Part shown: piece by piece, positions 60,289-64,000 of the stretch
Layout: every line of letters starts with the position of its first letter
How positions within the stretch are numbered: position 1 is the stretch's first letter
NCBI RefSeq assembly: GCF_047238185.1
Contig: NZ_JBDFMI010000001.1
Location: 558,001-622,000, forward strand
Length of the DNA: 64,000 nt
From: Bacillus_AD sp047238185
Lineage (GTDB): Bacteria; Bacillota; Bacilli; Bacillales; DSM-1321
Reading direction: 5' to 3'
The notes under the pieces: generated by a model
Seen by the model: the letters and a program-made list of their open reading frames with translations, nothing else
What the model was told of the DNA's origin: nothing
The model's database searches: none
Made by a program: the position numbers and the translations under genes

Positions 60289-61240
60289 AGGCGATTTGTT
60301 TTCTGGGCAGCGGCGTTTGCTTTGAGGCAAGGTAGTTGGATACTTGGGCGCCGATTGATAGATTGATGATCAAATTTAATATGGGTGCAACCGCTCCTAA
60401 GCCTCCAAAAAACTGAAAGGCGAGAATGCCCGCCAATGCTGAATTTGAAAGGGAGACTTGAAACATGGCTGCGATGGCATCGTTCTTTGATGAGAAGGCT
60501 TTTTTTGCAATATAATAACTGCTGGCCATGGGGATAACTGTTTGAAGAATGCAAGCCAATATCAATAATGGGAAAAGGTGCATTTCCTCCGCAAAAAAGG
60601 ATTTGACACTAGCAGTCAGTGTATGGATGACGACCAGCAAGGATAGAGGCGATAAAAACTTGGTCAGATAAACGGTCCGATGAGGCAGCTGAGGAAACAA
60701 TCTTTGAAGGGTGATCCCTGCTGCCAAAGGTATGATAACAATGACTGCAAATGAGCGTAACAGGCTTAAGAATGAAATAGAAATCGTGCCGGCATCTATT
60801 GTGTTCATTGCCAGTGGTGCAATCAATGGACTTAGCCCGACATCCAATAGGGACGACGCGATTACGAGCGAGATATTGCCACCGGCCATGAATGTATATA
60901 GTGTTGCTGCTGTTGCGCTTGGGACTGCTCCGGTTAAAATAACGCCTGCTGCTATCTCGGGAACGGATTGGAAAAATAATAATGCCAAGATAATCCCGAC
61001 TAGTACAGACATAGTCCATTTGAGTAGTACAGTGATAAAAAGTTCTTTTTTCTTATATCTTGTTTCTTTCAATGCAGCGGTGTTCATGGAGAGTCCTGTG
61101 AAAAAAATAACAAAACCGAGAAACAGGCTGGGGACCCATGTGGGAACTTTCCAAACGAAAGCGGAAAAATAAGTGGCGACCGCAACAATCGGAATTAAAA
61201 GGCTAAGGTATTTCGAAAAAAAATCGGCAAGTAAACGCAA
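60287..61240 (-). CDS. Bile acid:sodium symporter (BASS) family transporter
   Basis: The roughly 317-residue protein has about ten membrane helices and family features GFVIFFTGLSMNTAALKE, AGVILTGAVPSATAATLYTF and QVSLSNSALAGILAFQFFGG. The closest characterised groups move pantoate or organic anions with sodium. The TTG at 61240 is preferred as start because AAAGGGG lies 8 bases before it; a GTG at 61249 directly abuts that site. It is convergent with the LysR gene. Confidence 0.85.
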   Translation of the reverse strand: MRLLADFFSKYLSLLIPIVAVATYFSAFVWKVPTWVPSLFLGFVIFFTGLSMNTAALKETRYKKKELFITVLLKWTMSVLVGIILALLFFQSVPEIAAGVILTGAVPSATAATLYTFMAGGNISLVIASSLLDVGLSPLIAPLAMNTIDAGTISISFLSLLRSFAVIVIIPLAAGITLQRLFPQLPHRTVYLTKFLSPLSLLVVIHTLTASVKSFFAEEMHLFPLLILACILQTVIPMASSYYIAKKAFSSKNDAIAAMFQVSLSNSALAGILAFQFFGGLGAVAPILNLIINLSIGAQVSNYLASKQTPLPRKQIA

Positions 61241-61369
61241 ATAAGCCACCCCTTTATATGTATTAAGTCTTATTATTCAGAAAAAACAATTTAAATCAAG
61301 ATATTATTTGGACGATAAAAAAATATTTCCGTTGTATGTAGAATTAGAAGAATATATAAACAGCAATAA

Positions 61370-61383
61370 TGAAAGCGGATACA
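61370..61383 (+). promoter_or_regulatory. Candidate CcpA (cre) site
   Basis: TGAAAGCGGATACA differs at one position from the cre pattern TGWAANCGNTNWCA. It centres about 90 bases upstream of the predicted ilvB transcription start, close to the known activating cre of the B. subtilis ilv-leu operon. Confidence 0.6.
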
Positions 61384-61402
61384 ACTCGTATTCATTTTAC
61401 TG

Positions 61403-61417
61403 AATTGTCAAATAATT
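61403..61417 (+). promoter_or_regulatory. Weak candidate CodY site
   Basis: AATTGTCAAATAATT has three mismatches to AATTTTCWGAAAATT and lies just upstream of the -35 box, where CodY repression of ilv-leu would act. Confidence 0.4.
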
Positions 61418-61430
61418 ATAAAAATAGCTA

Positions 61431-61459
61431 TTGACGGGCAAGAATAATCAGCGTAATAT
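61431..61459 (+). promoter_or_regulatory. SigA-type promoter of the ilv-leu operon
   Basis: TTGACG and TAATAT with a 17-base spacer; the -10 is imperfect. Confidence 0.6.
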
Positions 61460-61504
61460 AAGCGACAAATAAGACAACGTTTTACATTTTCAAATAAATA
61501 TACA

Positions 61505-61775
61505 CAAGTGATGAAGAGGACAATTACCTTTATGGACAGACGGAACAGAGAACCGGGAGGGTGGAAACCGGTACGTGCTGAATAAAGCGAACTCACCTCT
61601 GAGCTTCAGCTCGAAACGTTAATGGAGTAAAGCTGAACGGGTGGCAACCAGCACCCGTTACCAAAACAACTAGTGCGCACAATTATGTGCGAATAAGGGT
61701 GGTACCGTGGAATGGCGTTCTAACAGCCCCTTCACCCCTTAGCCTTTTCTAAAGATAGGCGTATGTGGGTGTGGG
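61505..61775 (+). promoter_or_regulatory. Leucine T-box riboswitch upstream of ilvB
   Basis: The specifier region GCGAACTCACCTCTGAGC holds the Leu codon CTC at 61592-61594. The core AAGGGTGGTACCGTGG is at 61695-61710 with bulge TGGT fitting A73. The terminator AGCCCCTTCACCC with GGGTGTGGGGCT and a T-run spans 61725-61772. Uncharged tRNA-Leu should permit read-through into the ilv-leu genes. Confidence 0.94.
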
Positions 61776-61890
61776 GCTTTTTTGTTTTCCTGAAACAAAG
61801 GCAGGTAAAATAGTTAGAATATTGAAAATGCAATTCAGGGGAGGAAGGACGATTGTTTGCGGTCAACAATTTTTGTGGGAGGTTAAGGGA

Positions 61891-63606
61891 ATGACACAGG
61901 AAACAGTGATGCCAGTTGAAAATAAGGCAGCGACGAAGAAAACAGGAGCCGACTACTTATTGAATGCTTTGAAGAAGCAGCAGGTCGATCTTATATTCGG
62001 TTATCCGGGAGGGGCGGTTCTTCCTATCTATGACGCGCTGTATGATGCCGGGATTGTCCACATTTTGACACGCCATGAACAGGGCGCCATTCATGCGGCA
62101 GAGGGATATGCCAGAATTACAGGAAAGCCTGGTGTGGTCGTTGCTACTTCAGGTCCCGGTGCAACCAATATTGTCACCGGATTAGCCGATGCAATGATTG
62201 ATTCATTGCCTCTCGTGGTGATAACAGGTCAAGTAGCGACTGGCGTCATTGGAACAGATGCTTTTCAGGAAGCGGATGTGCTTGGGATAACGACACCAAT
62301 CACTAAGCACAATTACCAGGTCAGAAGAGTGGAAGACATTCCAAGAATTGTCAAAGAAGCATTCTATATTGCCTCAACCGGAAGGCCTGGACCTGTGCTA
62401 ATTGATTTTCCGAAGGATATGGCTACTTTGGCGGATGAATGTGATGAAGATCCAGAATTATGTTTGCCAGGCTACCAGCCGACCATCAAGCCTAATAAAT
62501 TGCAGATTCGCAAATTGATAGACGCAGTTTCTGCTGCCGAGAAGCCAGTCATACTGGCCGGCGCCGGTATCCTCCATTCCAAGGGATCAGCCGAATTGCT
62601 TGAATACGCGGAGCAGCAAGGGTTGCCGGTAGTCCATACACTACTGGGTTTAGGGGGATTTCCCGCAAATCATCCGCAATTTGTTGGAATGGCGGGTATG
62701 CATGGTGAGTATGCAGCCAACATGGCTCTTTATGAATGCGATCTATTAATTTCTATTGGTGCCAGATTCGATGATCGTGTGACAGGCAACTTGAAAACCT
62801 TTGCTCCTTTTGCAACTATCGCCCATGTTGATATTGATCCCGCTGAGATCGGTAAGAATGTACCGACAGCTATACCTGTTGTAGGAGATGCGAAAGCAAC
62901 ATTGCAAACACTCATAAAAAATGAAGGAGTAAAGGGAGATTACGGAGCGTGGATAAAAAGAATTTCTGCGTGGAAGAATACCCATCCGCTTCAATACGAC
63001 TCTGCATCAAAGGGAAACCTGAAGCCGCAAAAAGTAATCGAACTTTTGCATCAGTTTACAGAAGGAGATGCAATTGTCGTGACGGATGTTGGCCAGCATC
63101 AAATGTGGGCTGCCCAATATTATACTTTCAATAAGCCGCATGCCTGGGTAACATCAGGCGGTCTCGGTACAATGGGATTTTGTTTGCCGGCGGCAATAGG
63201 CGCCCAATTGGCCGCAACTGAGAAGACAGTTGTAGCGATTGCGGGAGACGGAGGCTTCCAGATGACATCGCAAGAGTTAGGCGTAATTGCGGAAATGAAA
63301 TTGCCGATCAAAATGATTATTGTCAATAACCAAGCGCTAGGAATGGTTAGGCAATGGCAGGAAATTTTCTATAAAGAAAGATATTCACATAGCTTGTTGA
63401 CCAGCCAACCATCCTTTGTCAAATTGGCTGAAGCATATGGAATTAAAGCTTTCCAGGCATCCACAGAAGAAGAAGCAAGAGTTTCTCTTCAAGAAGCCTT
63501 TTCTGTTGCTGAACCGGTGTTGATTGATATGAGGGTCGAAGCGATGGAAAACGTATATCCTATGGTTGCTCCGGGCAAAGGCCTGCATGAAATGGAGGGG
63601 ATTTAA
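61891..63606 (+). CDS. ilvB: Acetolactate synthase large subunit
   Basis: The 571-residue ThDP enzyme condenses pyruvate (or 2-oxobutyrate) in branched-chain amino acid synthesis. It has the ThDP-activating glutamate in LTRHEQGAIHAAEGYAR, the FAD-region core, and the ThDP motif GDGGFQMTSQELGVIAEMKL ending at NNQ. The ATG at 61891 has GGGAGG 7 bases upstream; the open frame runs back through the T-box terminator and is not used. ilvH follows after 3 bases. Confidence 0.97.
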   Translation: MTQETVMPVENKAATKKTGADYLLNALKKQQVDLIFGYPGGAVLPIYDALYDAGIVHILTRHEQGAIHAAEGYARITGKPGVVVATSGPGATNIVTGLADAMIDSLPLVVITGQVATGVIGTDAFQEADVLGITTPITKHNYQVRRVEDIPRIVKEAFYIASTGRPGPVLIDFPKDMATLADECDEDPELCLPGYQPTIKPNKLQIRKLIDAVSAAEKPVILAGAGILHSKGSAELLEYAEQQGLPVVHTLLGLGGFPANHPQFVGMAGMHGEYAANMALYECDLLISIGARFDDRVTGNLKTFAPFATIAHVDIDPAEIGKNVPTAIPVVGDAKATLQTLIKNEGVKGDYGAWIKRISAWKNTHPLQYDSASKGNLKPQKVIELLHQFTEGDAIVVTDVGQHQMWAAQYYTFNKPHAWVTSGGLGTMGFCLPAAIGAQLAATEKTVVAIAGDGGFQMTSQELGVIAEMKLPIKMIIVNNQALGMVRQWQEIFYKERYSHSLLTSQPSFVKLAEAYGIKAFQASTEEEARVSLQEAFSVAEPVLIDMRVEAMENVYPMVAPGKGLHEMEGI

Positions 63607-63609
63607 GGC

Positions 63610-64000
63610 ATGAAAGGGATTATTACATTGACTGTTATGAACAGGCCTGGTGTGTTGAACCGCATTACTAATTTGTTCTCGAGCCGGAACTACAATATTG
63701 AAAGCATAACAGTTGGCCATTCTGAACAAGAAGGCATTTCCAGAATGACTGTCGTGGTTAATGTGGATGAGGAAAGAATCCTTGAACAGATCACAAAGCA
63801 GCTTAATAAACAAATAGATGTCATCAAGGTGACTGAAATGACAAACCAAAGCTTTGTTGCCAGGGAATTGGCTTTGATTAAAGTGTCAGTTACTCCTCCT
63901 ACAAGGGGAGAAATATATTCGCTGGTGGAACCTTTCAGAGCTTCAGTCATTGATATCAGCAAAGATTCCCTCGTTATCCAAATAACCGGGGAATCAGATA
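63610..64000 (+). CDS. ilvH: Acetolactate synthase small subunit (partial)
   Basis: The first 130 codons are in the window. The N-terminal ACT domain is evident in MKGIITLTVMNRPGVLNRIT and NIESITVGHSEQEGISRMTV, the valine-binding regulatory part. The C-terminal half lies beyond the right edge. It follows ilvB by three bases, overlapping its ribosome site in the end of ilvB, and continues the ilv-leu operon. Confidence 0.95.
   Translation, partial: MKGIITLTVMNRPGVLNRITNLFSSRNYNIESITVGHSEQEGISRMTVVVNVDEERILEQITKQLNKQIDVIKVTEMTNQSFVARELALIKVSVTPPTRGEIYSLVEPFRASVIDISKDSLVIQITGESD

Noticed and set aside
61765..61890. N-terminal extension of ilvB
   Set aside because: It begins inside the T-box terminator, and GGGAGG marks the ATG at 61891.

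Overview
The window is a chromosomal segment of an endospore-forming member of the Bacillaceae. The evidence is the gene order, which follows the Bacillus subtilis block infC-rpmI-rplT-ysdA-ysdB-ysdC-sspI-ysgA-pheST-rnhC-zapA-cvpA-polX-mutS2-yshE-lcfA-fadR-fadB-etfBA-trxA-uvrC-yslB-sdhCAB-ysmA-gerE-ysmB-racE-gerM-rph-ysnA-ysnB ... ilvBH almost gene for gene, together with spore genes (sspI, gerE, gerM), five T-box leaders and strong AGGAGG-type ribosome binding sites. The genus cannot be fixed from the sequence alone. It is not B. subtilis itself: the arabinose/glycolate cluster between ysdC and sspI, and lysC between uvrC and yslB, are absent, and a dUTPase gene sits between ysdB and ysdC.

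Region 1 to 33.9 kb is the conserved core: ribosomal proteins, phenylalanyl-tRNA synthetase under a Phe T-box, DNA maintenance (RNase HIII, PolX, MutS2, UvrC), cell division (ZapA), fatty acid degradation (lcfA, fadR, fadB, etfBA), thioredoxin, succinate dehydrogenase, sporulation and germination genes, glutamate racemase, RNase PH and nucleotide sanitation. FadR operators lie at the fadR promoter and, unexpectedly, in front of the ysmA thioesterase gene.

Region 33.9 to about 57.1 kb begins at a tRNA-Arg(TCT) gene and is an accessory block not found at this place in B. subtilis. It carries lipoproteins, a Ku / DNA ligase / LigD-polymerase end-joining operon in which LigD is split in an unusual way, an acetyltransferase, a YxjG-type methionine synthase homologue behind a degenerate methionine T-box, a quinone oxidoreductase, a secreted SLH-domain hydrolase, several small proteins, a second threonyl-tRNA synthetase behind tandem Thr T-boxes, a carotenoid-desaturase-like oxidoreductase, an SGNH hydrolase, a CwlO-like wall endopeptidase with a WalR box nearby, nicotinamidase, and a pair of nucleotidyltransferases.

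Region 57.1 to 64 kb has a cold-shock gene, a candidate structured RNA, a YeiH-type exporter divergent from a LysR regulator with two matching palindromes between them, a BASS-family transporter convergent to the regulator, and the start of the ilv-leu operon (ilvB, partial ilvH) with candidate CcpA and CodY sites and a Leu T-box. No insertion sequence, CRISPR array or prophage was seen.
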